Of a stretch of 64,000 bases of DNA, positions 47,078 through 58,939 are shown piece after piece. The stretch is from Melastoma dodecandrum. Lineage: Eukaryota; Streptophyta; Magnoliopsida; Myrtales; Melastomataceae. The stretch's first letter is position 1. Each line of letters starts with the position of its first letter. The notes under the pieces were generated by a model. It was not told the origin of the DNA and did not search any database. It was given only the letters and a program-made list of their open reading frames with translations. The translations under genes were made by a program, and so were the position numbers. The stretch lies in NCBI GenBank assembly GCA_029817715.1, contig JARUPY010000085.1:124001-188000 (forward strand), given 5' to 3'.

Positions 47078-49099
47078 CTAGAATTTAGACGGGGCAGCCT
47101 CTCGACAAAAATCTTTAGTTGATCCCTCAGTTGCATAGGTTTCATGCTGTGCAGACATTGTGTCTGCAACCCGGGATGCCTCATCTTCGAAGCCGCCTCT
47201 CCTGCAGATCTCCAGCACCGTCTTCAACGTGATTTCGTTCGGAGAGCAGCCCTCACTGGTCATCCGGCGGAAAAGAACCACCGCGTCCGTGTACAAGCTG
47301 TTCATCCCATACGCCTCGATGATGGCGGTCCAAGTGATTGCTCCCTTGGTGGAGGTAGACTCGAAGACCGACACCGCACTGCCCATGGATTGACAGCTAG
47401 CATAAGTCCTGATCAGTCCAGCAGAGATATATGGGTTATCCTGAAGATTCTTCTTCAGTATTTGCCCGTGGATCTCCTTCCCGAGTGTCACGGCCTTCAC
47501 TTGGCTGCAGACATTCAAGATCCTGGAGAAAACTATGGAATCCGGCCTATGCCACGACAACTGCATGGACCTGAACACGTCCAGAGCTTCATATGGAAGT
47601 CCAGATTCCGCATAGGAGTCGATCATGGCCGTCCAACATATCACGTTTCTCTCGGGAAGAGATTCGAACAATCTAGCTGTATACTGTATAACTTTGCATT
47701 TTGAGTACATCACCATCAAGCAGGTGATTACAGAAACATTTGCAAGAAACCCTCTTTTCACGGAATAGGCGTGGATTTCCTTTCCCCTTTTCAGATCACG
47801 CAGCTCGCTGCAAACCGGTAGAACGGTGGCGACCGTCACCATATCAGGCCAGAACCGTTCTTGCTGCATCCAGGTTATGGACCTCACTGCCTGTTCAAGC
47901 CTTCCATTAGAAATGTAACCAGACATCAACGCAGTCCAGGTAACCGCATTCCTCTCCTTGGTGTTATAAAAGACACGCCTACCATAAGTCATGTTGCCAC
48001 ACTTGCAATACATGTCAATCAACCCCGTCTGCACCGGGAGCTGCTTCGAGAAACGCCTCTTCATTATGTAGCCATGAAGTTCCCGACCCAGTGTTCTATC
48101 CTGTAGATCCCCTATGATGGGAAGAATTGCTGTCAGTACAACCGAATTCAGACTCAGCCCTTGGTCCATCATCATCCTAGTGAACTCTATCGCTTCCCCA
48201 AATAATCTGTTATGAGCAAACCCTGATATCATCGCTCCCCAGAGAACAATGTCCCTATCTTCAGCTTCTTCGAATACATTGCACGCGAGCTTAACTTTCC
48301 CGCACTTACAATACATATCAACCAAGCATGTCTTAAGAATTGAACTACTTATGAAGCCGTTTTTCACCAAGAGTGCATGAGCTTTCAATCCCCGCTGAAA
48401 TGCAGATGCACCCGCAATGCTCTTAATCAAACAGGAATATGTATACTCAGTACAATCAATACCCAGTTCCTGCATCTCTGAGAATGTCGACATGACATCA
48501 CGATATTGCCGTCCTCCAGCAATCACGGCACCTCGCATCAGAGCATTATAAGGGTATGAGGTAGTGCTACTGCCGGTATCAAAGATCCTCTTTGCGTCCT
48601 CTGGGGAGCCGCACGACATGTACATGTTGATCAGCTTTGCCCTCAGGAACTCGTTGTTTTCGAGTCCATTAATCTTGACATGCACGTGGACCTGCCTCCC
48701 TTCCACCAACGACTTTTTCCTGATGCAAGCACTGATGACGGAAGATAAAGTGGTGACATTGACAGGGATGCCTCTCTGGTCCATGTAGTCCAAGATCGCG
48801 AGCGCCTCTTTGAGCTTTTTTGCCCTGGCAAACTTCCGGATGTCCTTGTAAATGTCGTGGGGATTTCTTGTATGCAGTGGCAAAGAAGACGGAAACACGT
48901 CCGCCTCTGCAAACGGCTTGACAGTTCCGACGCGGCGCTTCACATAGCAGAGCATAGTGGGCCTTCCTGTCAGTTGCCTAAACCCAAACATGTCGTCTCC
49001 GTCAATGACATGGCGTTTCAAGCAGAAGCCCGAACCCGGAGACGGAAGAATGCTGCAGTCGGGGAGAGACAGGGGGGACGGCAAGGACGACAGTTGCAT
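47078..49099 (-). CDS. Pentatricopeptide repeat protein, PLS class, organellar
   Basis: Single-exon gene, 673 aa from the ATG at 49097-49099 (MQLSSLPSPLSLPDCSILP). The longer frame to 49261 begins with TTG and is not used. The N-terminus is Ser/Pro-rich and basic, like a chloroplast transit peptide. About 15 PPR units follow, with typical signatures: LINMYMSCGSPEDAKRIFD, LVDMYCKCGKVKLACNVFE, LWGAMISGFAHNRLFGEAI, GLIDMYCKCGNMTYGRRVF, TWTALMSGYISNGRLEQAV and WTAMIDSYAESGLPYEALDV. There is no C-terminal E or DYW domain, so it is more likely an RNA-binding or stability factor than an editing factor. It resembles the chloroplast protein encoded by Arabidopsis At1g71460 (from memory). RNA target unknown. 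Confidence 0.9.
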   Translation of the reverse strand: MQLSSLPSPLSLPDCSILPSPGSGFCLKRHVIDGDDMFGFRQLTGRPTMLCYVKRRVGTVKPFAEADVFPSSLPLHTRNPHDIYKDIRKFARAKKLKEALAILDYMDQRGIPVNVTTLSSVISACIRKKSLVEGRQVHVHVKINGLENNEFLRAKLINMYMSCGSPEDAKRIFDTGSSTTSYPYNALMRGAVIAGGRQYRDVMSTFSEMQELGIDCTEYTYSCLIKSIAGASAFQRGLKAHALLVKNGFISSSILKTCLVDMYCKCGKVKLACNVFEEAEDRDIVLWGAMISGFAHNRLFGEAIEFTRMMMDQGLSLNSVVLTAILPIIGDLQDRTLGRELHGYIMKRRFSKQLPVQTGLIDMYCKCGNMTYGRRVFYNTKERNAVTWTALMSGYISNGRLEQAVRSITWMQQERFWPDMVTVATVLPVCSELRDLKRGKEIHAYSVKRGFLANVSVITCLMVMYSKCKVIQYTARLFESLPERNVICWTAMIDSYAESGLPYEALDVFRSMQLSWHRPDSIVFSRILNVCSQVKAVTLGKEIHGQILKKNLQDNPYISAGLIRTYASCQSMGSAVSVFESTSTKGAITWTAIIEAYGMNSLYTDAVVLFRRMTSEGCSPNEITLKTVLEICRRGGFEDEASRVADTMSAQHETYATEGSTKDFCREAAPSKF

Positions 49100-49550
49100 C
49101 GCCACAGGCTCCACTGTCTCTCGCAAAAGGAATGATAATGCCTGTCCAATTCCTAATACAGCAAAAGGCCAAGAACAGAACAGATGAGATGAACCAGTAA
49201 TGATTTCTCCACGGACAACATCGGGATTTCCTTCACCAAAACATAAACATCGGAATTTCAATCAAAACACAAAAGAGACGATATTGGAAAACTCGTAATT
49301 AGGGTTCCCAGGGAAATTTGCAGGAGCAAGCGCCCACGAAAAACCCGAGTTAAAAGGGGAAAGAGAGTGGGTTGGGGAACTCCCACTTCCTAATCTAAAA
49401 GGAAGTCCAAAACACACACGAGTGTGAACAAGTCGACCAAGAACAAACACTGGGGATTTAGACTTACGGCCGTGGGGGCGGTGGCGGTGGCGGTGGCGGC
49501 GGACGCTGCCGGAGAATTGAGTGTTTCTTTTCACTGTAGGGGGGGGGGGG
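49100..49550 (-). other. Probable spliced leader of the PPR gene
   Basis: On the minus strand a donor GGCC/GTAAGTC lies at 49468 and an acceptor GTATTAG/GAATTGG ends at 49153, which would give a leader intron of about 315 bp and place an exon start at 49152. The first exon contains a CCACCG repeat (49470-49505). Inferred only. Confidence 0.4.
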
Positions 49551-52500
49551 GATAACAGTCCTCTTTTTTCTTGCCTTTCATTTATTTACTTCGCAAAATA
49601 TTCCAATTTATTTTAAATACTAAACACATTCCCTTTGTATTAACACCCCTAGCTAATATTACACGTACACGGGATATTTGTTTGAATCCTGTCCGCTTAA
49701 TCAATGCCACACGGTTCTTGTTTGTTCTTTTCCTAATTGTTATCATAGCAGATGAAGATTTATTATCATAGCAGCGGAGGATTGTTGCTTTCCGCTGTTT
49801 AATGAAGAAAACATACAATCACAAATTTGATGAAAATACAAAATATAATTGTGTTGGATAATGTCGCAAGGGATTTCGGTTTTTTGGATTGGGAACAACA
49901 ATATGTTATTAAGCTCAACTTAACGTTTATTCAATGATGAGGGCAATATATATATATATGAAAAATCTGAGTTAGAAAGATCTTAATAAAATTTAATGAG
50001 AATACGAGAATGAACTCGGAGGCATGTAGCCAGAAAGCCAGACCGATCTAATCCGCTGCCGCTGCTTTTAACTCGTGGGTCGATTAAGGGATATAATTAA
50101 TTATACCGAGAGGGTTTTGTAATGATTTGGTTTGGAGAATCATATATTACTCCACCGATGGGGACTAGCCGGCCCGCTGGTTTGCTGGGCCTTTTACTCC
50201 TCCCACCGCCGTAACCACGACTCTTGCCCTGTTCATGGGCTCTCCCCCCCATATATGAACCCGGGCTGGCAGATTCATTAACAAAATAACGAACCATCCC
50301 ATTTAAATACAAGGAGTTCAAGCTTCACCATCCCAAAAAGCTAATATGAGATATGGGAATTGTCACTCTCCTCGTATATTATCCGGGTAGACCCCTTCGC
50401 GGATACGGAACTCCTTAACCACGTATCATAATAGAATCTCACTCGAATTGGATCATGCCACCCATAAAATCCTATCAAGCCGCGAACGTTAGGTCAAACA
50501 TTTCCACTAAAGTGTTGTCGGAAAACGAGGTTCACTCGCCAATGTCCATGATTGTCGTTTTAAGCACAAAATCTGAAGAAATGACCCACGAAATCTTTTT
50601 TTTTATTATTTTTTAACTTTTGAAGAAGAGGAAGTGTCTGAACGACCTTGCATCGAAGGTACACATCTTCTCACGTCACGTGTGGGGGGGGGGGGGGGGA
50701 AAATTTGGAAACAAACAATGGGAAAGAGGGAGTACAAAGAAAAGTAGGGGAAATGGAGCAAATAATTAGATAGAAGATGCGTGTGATAAGAACGGATTAC
50801 CAAACCAATTTGCAAAAAAAAAGAAGAAAACTGATGAACTCTCACTCAACTTTTTTTTTGGCACAAATGTTTTTTCATGTAGTGGGCAACCACACCATAT
50901 TACTCTTCCCCCACCCCCTCCCTCCCTCTAACTTTATTGCACGAATTCATCAAACATGGGTCCATTTGGCTTTCCATCAACTCCCAACTTTGTAGATTAT
51001 AGATGTAAAAAAAAGCTTGAATTCCGTGAACCAATCCCAAACCCATAATCATCCATAAAGATGATGTGTGATGTGGCTAGGGACAGCATGTTTAAAGTAT
51101 AATTCAAGATATAATAATACTCCTTTTAAGCTAATGTTTTCTTAAAAAAGCAATAAGATGGTAAAAAGGGATTTTCGGGCTAATTCATGTCACGAGTAAA
51201 GTTGTATGATCCTGAAAGTAATATTTTTTTTTCATAAATAAAAGTAGGGGTAGAATTGTGTCCAAAATTGGGAGCAGCTAAAAATCTACCCTTGTCACGT
51301 TGCGGTTTGTCCGTTGTTTCCAGAAGGGCGTGCGTGTGATACATCAAGATCACACGCACACACAATCACGACCCCCACAATCTGACAACGACATTTAGAC
51401 TTTAGAGATGTTTTGGCTGTGTCGTTTAGAGCAAATGCGTCTCTCTCTCCCATCTCTTATTTTTATTTTAAAAAAAGTCATAGTCATATCGTCGTGTCTT
51501 CCTCAAGATGAGGCTTGTGATTTGTCAATCGTACGAATTGATGTCTTTGTTTATGCCCCCTTTTGATTATAAACCACCCGATTACTAACTAATAGAACCC
51601 CGTGATCATTTGATTCTCTTACTTTGAACCAAGTTTGGGTAATTCTACTTAAAAAGGAAAAAAGGAAATTAAATTTGGATAGGGTATGGAGAAGTATTCC
51701 CAGGTTCACAAGCAAAAGAAAAAAAATGAGCGAGGCTCGGTTACTTTTTATGGGCAAGCAAAGGAAATCTTTAAGAAAGTTTAAAGGAAAATTGTACTGT
51801 AATAACAACAGTTGCAAAGAAGGTAAGTTTAGAAGGCGTCCCCAGGTTATTGAATTTTGGTCCGGGATTCAAACGAATGCTCTATAATATCCAAATACTT
51901 ATTTGCATGAAAAAAAAAATAAACCCTTGGTTTACGTGATAAATCTTTATTGATAAATATTTAGGTTAGATGGTAGATAGGGGACAATAAGTGAGTTGTG
52001 CTATGATCGACAATGAAGAACTGTAGTGGGAGAGGGGGATTGATGACTCGAGGACCATTTATTTTCTGTACTGTTCGGGTCGAAATGACAGTATAGAAAA
52101 ACTTTGCTCTGATTCAGTTAAGGATTTCGAAAGGTGGGATATGATATGACAACCCCCCCTCGATAGACATTAGTTGGGGAGGTGGGTTTTCCTTTTGATT
52201 GCTCTTTTGTTGATCGATTAAGTTCCTAAAGTGTTTCTTTTAATTAGCTTTTGTAGCTGTTATAATGTCATTTCGTCTCGTTTCTTTTAATTAGCTTTTC
52301 TAGCTGTTATAATGTCATTTCGTCTCGTATGGCCATTTCATAAAAATAAACGTCAATGGATAAACAGCAAGCTATATCGTTTAATGAAAATAAATATAAA
52401 GTATCGCTCGTCTTTATTTGTAAGTTTAAGATTTTAGAATAACATTCGCTGATAAACTAAACGGAGTTAAAAGTCGATTGTTCACGTCCCGTTATTCGAG

Positions 52501-53000
52501 CGAAAAAAATAAAGAAGAATAAAAAAGATCAAAGAGAAAAGGAAGTCCAACAACCCCTGGGCAAGAAAATGAGTAAAAAGAAGTTTGTTGAAAACAAATA
52601 TGAAGCATGTCACTCTATGTTGAGTGTTGGACTCCCCGTCGGGATCGAATGAGCAACAACGGGGTTTATTGCGGGACAGTTCATGATGTTCATATCGATT
52701 CTATTAGTATAAGGATAATTCTAAGAGATGGTGAATTAGTGTTATGGCCTTTTATTAAATTTCCACAACTGATAAAATACGCGACAGAAGGTTAGGCTTC
52801 TATATATTACAAAACACTGATTTATAGTAAAACCCAAAGTGAACCGCCTTAAATAATGTTCGATCAGCGTAATTTGTAAAATCTACTCCAAATCCTGAAA
52901 GGTATTTGTAGTAGTAGAAGGTTGACACAGAACCTTGGAAGTTCCTTCCAAGATGAATTACCTGATCGTTTTCCTTCGGTTAATGATTCTACCAAATGAT
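49551..53000. other. Intergenic region with simple repeats, no gene seen
   Basis: AT-rich DNA. Items seen: a run of 16 G at 50684-50699, a TATATATATA run near 49950, and a 47-bp tandem duplication at 52233-52326. Small ORFs lack codon or domain signal. Confidence 0.5.
52233..52326. repeat. 47-bp tandem duplication
   Basis: Two units (52233-52279 and 52280-52326) starting GTTTCTTTTAATTAGC. They differ at one position (TTTTGTAG versus TTTTCTAG). Confidence 0.92.
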
Positions 53001-53399
53001 TAGTTAGAAGGTTGTTTTGTGCAAAAATTAAATGAGACATGAAACTTTACCGTGGTTCGACAATAACTTACATCCACTTTTCACCCTTTATATATTAGTA
53101 TCACTATTAAACACTTATAGTGAAAATGGATGACACAAAGGCTCTTTTACAAGTACAAAATTGTCGGAAGGAACGAAGACACTCCCCCTTGCAAATAGCA
53201 CATATGATTCTCCATAAATAGTGACCCAATGGGTTTAGGGTCAGAGACATGTGACTAACTCCACAATTCATGTGGTTGGGCTTTTGTATTGTGAACAGTA
53301 GCTAACTCCACAATCCATGTGGTCGAGGTTCTACGCTGTCAATAGCTCACTCCACACGCTCTGTGGATGATTTCAAATGTTTCGCTCAAGTGATATCAT

Positions 53400-54640
53400 G
53401 CATGTTTGTCGCAAGGTCAATATGGCGACCCTCGCCCATCTACTAGTGAGGCTGGAGCAAGGCTCCTTAGGCGGCAATCCATGAGGGAGGCACAGACTTG
53501 AGCGTTGGGTGGCGGTCATCATCAATACTTGACGAATCAATTAGAAGCTCGAGAGCGAGGCTCGAGTGACGAATATGGGCACAAGGCGCGACCTGACCAG
53601 AATATTACGGCTTTTCTACGAGTGCTGGAGCGATGCTCGTGAGGGAGGTATGAACTACATGACTCGGGAGGCAATTATATGAGGACGCGGGCATCCAAGT
53701 ACGGCAGACTCACTGGAAAAGGGAAAACTGGCAAGAGCATGGAGAAGTACGTACTGGACAATGGATAAACGGACAATGTAATGTGGATGCGATGAGACAT
53801 GCGGATCAGGAAGGATTGTGTGGCATTTCGTGTAATCGAAACTGCTTGCATGTAGAGAGGCTGCAACGGTGGCGTACCGCAGGAAGCAACGAAGATTCCC
53901 TGAAGGTTGCTTGTGGGAGAATGTTGACTGAAGGGTCCTGACGCAAACTGCAGGCGACCCTTCGGATGGCTGTTGCAAGAGGAAGCAGACACCTTGACAG
54001 GGCTGCAGAAAACGACCCTTGAAGTTCCTGGCTAAAGGCAACCCTTGGTGTTCTAGGACTCTTCGGGTGCCTCTTGGCTGCATGATGTCCAAGTAACCCG
54101 AGCCCTTTGTAATCTGATTGTAAATCCCCTTGGTCCCTATAAATAAGTTAGTAGGGACATGGTTGAGAGGAGAATTTGGGCGAGATACCAATACTTGAGA
54201 GTCGGTTGTATACACGACTTGTCTTGTAGTTCCCTTTGAATTATTGAGAGCAATAATACTAGTGATTGCCACCATCTTGTTGGTGAGAAAGAGGCTAGTC
54301 GTACTTGGGTGGGTACAACGTTAGGCGGGTATGTTGCGAAATCGATTGGGGTGCATTACAGTCACGTACCCGTGACAGTTTGGTGCTTTGCTCCTCACCA
54401 TGACTTCTACAATGTGAACGTCACTCCCCAAAGCCATGTCGTTGGGTGTCGGACATTTCCCTCTAACGATGTCTTCCTTGCTCAGCTCCTCACCAAGACT
54501 TTTGCTCACGGTCGTGATGCTTGCTCTCTAATCCACTACTGATCCGCATTGCTAATAGTGATTACTCCCATGAGCCCACCAGTTGGGTGTCAAACGTTTC
54601 CCTTCGGCAATGTCTTGCCTGCTCAACTCCTCAACGAGAC
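53400..54640 (+). mobile_element. Possible LTR-retrotransposon relic
   Basis: GC-richer island with LTR-like landmarks on the plus strand: CCTATAAATAAGTTAG near 54137 as a TATA region, then a transcribed leader, and TGACAGTTTGGTGC near 54374, similar to an LTR end plus primer site. After it, a block of about 60 bp (GTTGGGTGTCGGACATTTCCC ... CTCCTCACCAAGACTT, from about 54441) is repeated imperfectly from about 54581. No coding domain and no second LTR were found, so this is a weak call. Confidence 0.35.
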
Positions 54641-54899
54641 TTATGTACAAATAGCAAACCAGCCACAAAACATATTGATGTCCGTATATCATCGTGTTGC
54701 TCCAGAGACAGCTCTGCTCTTGCGCACTTCACACCGACACATATACACCCCGACTTCTCCCAAGCCCGATGCACGTCCGCCACGTTTCCCACAATGCAGC
54801 CAAGTCCTGGAAGTCTTTAAATGTCCATCATGCCCTATACCATGGACACTAACATCTTGGACGCAGATGTTCACCACGAAACATAATAAAAATAATACT

Positions 54900-56630
54900 C
54901 ACAAAGTCCTTTCACAATATGTCATTAGTCTTTCTTTCGAAAATTATTCTTTTTTTCTTAATAACAAGAAATTCTAAACCTTCTAGTATTACGCAAATAT
55001 TACTAACGGAAGCTTTTATACTACAAGAAAACAAAATATCAGCAAATAATATGTTTCCTCGTTGCGATATATGTTTCATATTATTTAAGAATCAATCATG
55101 TCATACGGTGATGATTGTGAATGTGATCCTTAAAGATAGGGTTGACAGTGGGTTCTTACTAATAATCTTTACTAGGCTTCTATACATGAAAGTTGTGGAT
55201 ATTAATTTCCATAAGTAGTCGGCGCTACTAACGCATGTGGGATGAGTCTATGTCCATAGTTAATCTGTCAAATCTTTCTACAAAGTAATTGATTTATTAC
55301 TTTAAAGTGATGTATGTTTGTCAGTAATAGAAACTTATCTTCAGTGGAAATTAAGAGTACGTGGAATTATTTCCCAACACCTCCTACATGACATAGAATT
55401 ATATTTTAAATTACCATCATTAAAACCATACTAATTGACCCGATACGAATTACATGAGAGAGAGGTGTTTGTTCATGATAATTAACGTACATTGAGTTCC
55501 ATAGGGTTCATGCAAATTGTGACTTAGTTACGATGAAGCGTCCGATCCTATTTGCATCTTATATGTATGATTGTTTCTTTTCCTTTACAACGGGAGGACG
55601 ACGTTTCTACATGTTTCATCTTTTTAATAAGTGAATATCTCCTCTAAAAATTGTAAACAAAACCAACTTAGAATTAACCATGAAATAAATCTACGTGAAA
55701 AGTCGACTCAACTAAAATACTTTATTTTGTGAAATTATCTTCCGGAGTATTCTGATGTGCATGGCTTTTAGCATCCGATGCTTGAACATTCTTTACACAT
55801 TTGTATAATTATCTCGAATATTTAACAAACCCCTTAAAAGGAGAGTTAAAAAAAATTAATACAAAAATTTACACACCAAGACATCGAGTGAAAATTACTC
55901 GCGTAAATTGAAATTCGTAGAGAAGTAACAGACACCCCGTAGGGAGAGACATTCAATTGGGGATGTACGGGTGGGGTGGGGGGGGGGGGGGGGGGTGGGG
56001 CGCAAAGTGAAGTGAGAGTTACACAGTGCAAAGGCAAACCAACCTGCCAATTTCACCACCCTCCCCCCTCGACCCGACACACAGTTCTCTCAGCCTTTTC
56101 CTTTTTACTTTTTTTTTTTAATTATTATTACCACCTCGTCCTCGTGTCCTGCGAATTCCACACCCACAAAGAAAGAAAGAAAACACTTTAAGAGGGTAAA
56201 ACAAAATTATTGATAATCCCTAATCCTACATAAATTCACTCTTTATTTGTAGATTTGATGATCTACGTATTCTAAAAATGAATGTGATGAACAAAGATGT
56301 ATGCTTGTTTGAAGGAGTATGTATGTGTGTATACACCTTTCTAAGACAGACTCTGGCATTTTTCATTCCGAAATTTAAAAAAAAAAAAGTGTATTTCATT
56401 CTCACGTCACGGCTCTTGATATAGAAACAAAACCCAAGTAAGGACCCTATTCAATAAAAGTCATATCCCTTCTCCCACCCCCACCCCCACAACTTCACAC
56501 CTTCTTCTCCCTTCTTCACCACGATCCCTTTTGTTTTCATTCTCTACCAATTTCTCAAAGAACCCCCAAATCCACCGATCTCATCAAAACCCTCCTCCTC
56601 CTCCTCATACTTTCCAGTTCATCTTCCGAA
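54900..56630. other. Intergenic region and IDA-like gene promoter
   Basis: AT-rich. Holds a G-rich tract at 55971-56000 with 18 consecutive G, poly-T near 56109 and a pyrimidine-rich leader (56460-56620, many CTCC and CCACC) just before the IDA-like start codon. No gene seen before 56631. Confidence 0.5.
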
Positions 56631-56906
56631 ATGGGTTATCCCAGGAAGCTTGTCATGATCCTACTACTACTTTCCATGGCGGTCATCATCATCAACATCT
56701 TCTTCTTAGTCGGGCATTGTGAAGGATCATCAAGAAGCATGACGGCAACCACAACGACAAAGACCAACAGGTTCAAGCCAAGGCAACCGGAGGAGATAGG
56801 CCACTTCCTCGGGTACTTGCCAAGGGGAATCCCGATTCCTTACTCTGGCCCTTCAAGGAAGCATAATGACATTGGCTTGCAAAGCTCTTCCACCTCCTCC
56901 CCATGA
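56631..56906 (+). CDS. IDA-like (IDL) secreted peptide precursor
   Basis: 91-aa intronless precursor. Residues 1 to about 31 are a signal peptide (MGYPRKLVMILLLLSMAVI). A variable Ser/Thr-rich middle follows. The conserved C-terminal EPIP motif is GYLPRGIPIPYSGPSRKHN at about residues 62-80, then DIGLQSSSTSSP. IDA-family peptides are secreted and sensed by HAESA-like receptor kinases in organ abscission, root emergence and defence. Compared with the IDA core PIPPSAPSKRHN, this one has Tyr at position 4 and Gly at position 6, while the Pro that is hydroxylated in IDA (position 7) and the terminal basic-HN are kept. The extended tail suggests the IDL6/IDL7 side of the family. An ACT microsatellite follows in the 3' UTR (56931-56952). 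Confidence 0.85.
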   Translation: MGYPRKLVMILLLLSMAVIIINIFFLVGHCEGSSRSMTATTTTKTNRFKPRQPEEIGHFLGYLPRGIPIPYSGPSRKHNDIGLQSSSTSSP

Positions 56907-58003
56907 AAAAACAAAAGTGAAGTCAAACCAACTACTACTACTACTACTACTACCCCACCCTCCTCTACATTCTACATGTTGGGAATTTCCTTCTCCTCTT
57001 GGTGAAACACTTAGTTGCCTTTTGGTGTATATTTTGATTTTGGGGTTTCGGTAGAGGTTAATGATGATAATTTTTTTCTCTTCTTTTCCTTTTGGTCTCC
57101 TGACATTGTATATTGTATTAGGTATGTATTTTGTTGTTTCTAGGGAGAAATAAATAAGAAGGATCCAGGCACTTTTTTAATCACTTTCATTTTTTTTATT
57201 TGGAATTTTGTCAGAAGAGCTCTCTCGCACTGTTCACCCCCCCATCCATTTGTACCACTGCTCAGTTGTTGACGTTCCATGCATATACAGTATATATATA
57301 TATATATATATATTGTATATTATATTCGACCAGCCCTGAAATAAATATTTGATTTTCATCTCATGTCCTTGAATCCCGAACCTCGTGGTTTTGTTTGGGT
57401 TGGAAGAAGAGAGAAGAAAAACAGTTCTTTGTGGCCTCGATTTAAGGAAAAGCAAAACCTCAATTTAGGGGAAGATTCATGCTCCACCCCTTCCAAACAA
57501 CTTAGCGGCGATTGAAAAAGCTCGACACGAATCATGGTTTGAATGCCCTTCTTTTTTTGCAGGACATTTGCCCACAATCATTAGTCCCCACATATTCTTT
57601 CTAAATAAAAATCACGAATTGTTTTTTAAATTAATTTAATCATGTTACCTTACCAGCCGACCTTTGTATAACGAAGCTTTATCTCTGCTTATTAATAAAG
57701 CTAAAATCTTGAAGTAATTTTTAAATATAGTGTTTGTTTCGTATGGAAAAGTTTTCACTTTGTACTTAGAAATTGGGTGGAATGTAGAAAGGAAAAAGGG
57801 CGGTGGCATGGACTCGGGCATTAAATACACATTGTAAGCCTAGGGATAGACAGCTTCATATCTTTAGGAGCACTGTGGAAAAACATGAGCCCTACAGGGT
57901 TAGACTCTAGATTGGCTATATTGCCTTTTTTTTCTCTAGGGTGGTGGTGAGGTGAGGTTTGTTCGAAATTGAAATGAAATCCATGTTGATTCCCCCCGGT
58001 TCA
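56907..58003. other. IDL 3' region and intergenic DNA
   Basis: Contains the (ACT)n tract at 56931-56952, a (TA)n run at 57290-57312 and AT-rich DNA up to the Pack-MULE target site. No gene seen. Confidence 0.5.
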
Positions 58004-58012
58004 TTATTTTAA

Positions 58013-58301
58013 GGCAAAATATCGATTTTTGGCCCCAAGTATTGGCAAACTTTTCGATTTTGCAAATCGTTTAAAAATTTTTCAATTTGGCCTTAAATCG
58101 ATGACACTTTTGTATGAGGCCTTATTTGTGACGGACGTTAGATTTTCGCGACGTGTCAATTAGCCTCCGTTACCTTAGCCTACATGGCGTCCGACGTGTG
58201 AATTACTTAATTTGTTGGCCTACGTGGCAAGCGCTGGGAAATAAAAAATTAGGAAAAAGAAAGGGGAAGAAATTGGGGATAGGGTTTGGGTTAGAAATTG
58301 G
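58013..58301 (+). repeat. Pack-MULE left terminal inverted repeat
   Basis: 289 bp. Its reverse complement matches 58940-59229 with only scattered differences (for example CCTTAGCC versus GGCTAAAG). The two arms can form a long hairpin, which could seed small RNAs. Confidence 0.92.
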
Positions 58302-58444
58302 GGTAGTGTAGGGAGGGCGAAGAAGGTGAGCCATAACCGAACGAAGTTCTGTTAGGATATACATGGTCTTTATCCGCGGGGTGGCGGTGGGGGGATTGAT
58401 TTCCGGATTCGGGATGCGTTTTCTGTTGTTTTCCTTGGAAGTAG

Positions 58445-58870
58445 GTGAATAAGTATGACGACAACTGGAAGAAGGAGTGGTTCGGGGCGGGGATATTCTA
58501 CGAGGGGAGCGAGGAGGTGGAGGTGGACGTGTTCAAGAAGCTCGAGAAGCGCAAAGTCCTGAGCAACGTAGAGAAGGCGGGGCTGCTCTCCAAGGCGGAA
58601 GACCTGGGTTTCACCCTCTCGTCCATTGAGAAGCTGGGCCTGCTCTCCAAGGCGGAGGAACTCGGTCTCCTCAGCCTCTTGGAGAACGCAGCGACCGTAT
58701 CCCCATCCATCCTGGCGTCGGCCGCGCTCCTGGTGGCCGTGGCTGCGATCGTGACGGTGGCGGTGATACCGGACGACTCGGCTGTGCTGGTGGCGGGGGC
58801 GTGGCTGGTAAGCGCGGCGGGGCTGTTCGTGGGGTCGGTCGTCATAGGGGGGCTGCAAGAGGCTGATTAA
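58445..58870 (+). pseudogene. Captured terminal exon of a RIQ-like (DUF1118) thylakoid protein gene
   Basis: An open frame of 141 codons starting VNKYDDNWKKEWFGAGIFYE and ending VIGGLQEAD before TAA. It matches the conserved part of DUF1118 proteins (RIQ1/RIQ2), chloroplast grana proteins that affect thylakoid stacking and photoprotection. Repeated EKAGLLSKAEDLG / EKLGLLSKAEELG units and two hydrophobic spans are present. There is no start codon: GTG is the first codon and is preceded by TAG, part of an intron 3' end (TTTTCCTTGGAAGTAG). The retained intron end shows capture from genomic DNA. The transit peptide and first exon are absent. The frame is undamaged and much more GC-rich than its surroundings, so capture may be recent. 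Confidence 0.88.
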
Positions 58871-58939
58871 AAAAATAATAATAAATAAAATACTAAATGA
58901 CTCTGTAATGGTTTTTTTAATGGATTGTTTTTTTAATGA

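Noticed and set aside
49097..49261. N-terminal 54-codon extension of the PPR protein
   Set aside because: It would begin with TTG, and a likely leader intron acceptor lies inside it. The ATG at 49099 gives a length and transit peptide that fit the family.
53655..54275. 206-aa minus-strand ORF
   Set aside because: Lies in the LTR-like island. No recognisable domain, and the start region is inside a TATA-bearing leader on the other strand.
54549..54977. 142-aa plus-strand ORF near the LTR-like island
   Set aside because: No motif, composition like non-coding repeat DNA, and overlaps other equally open frames.
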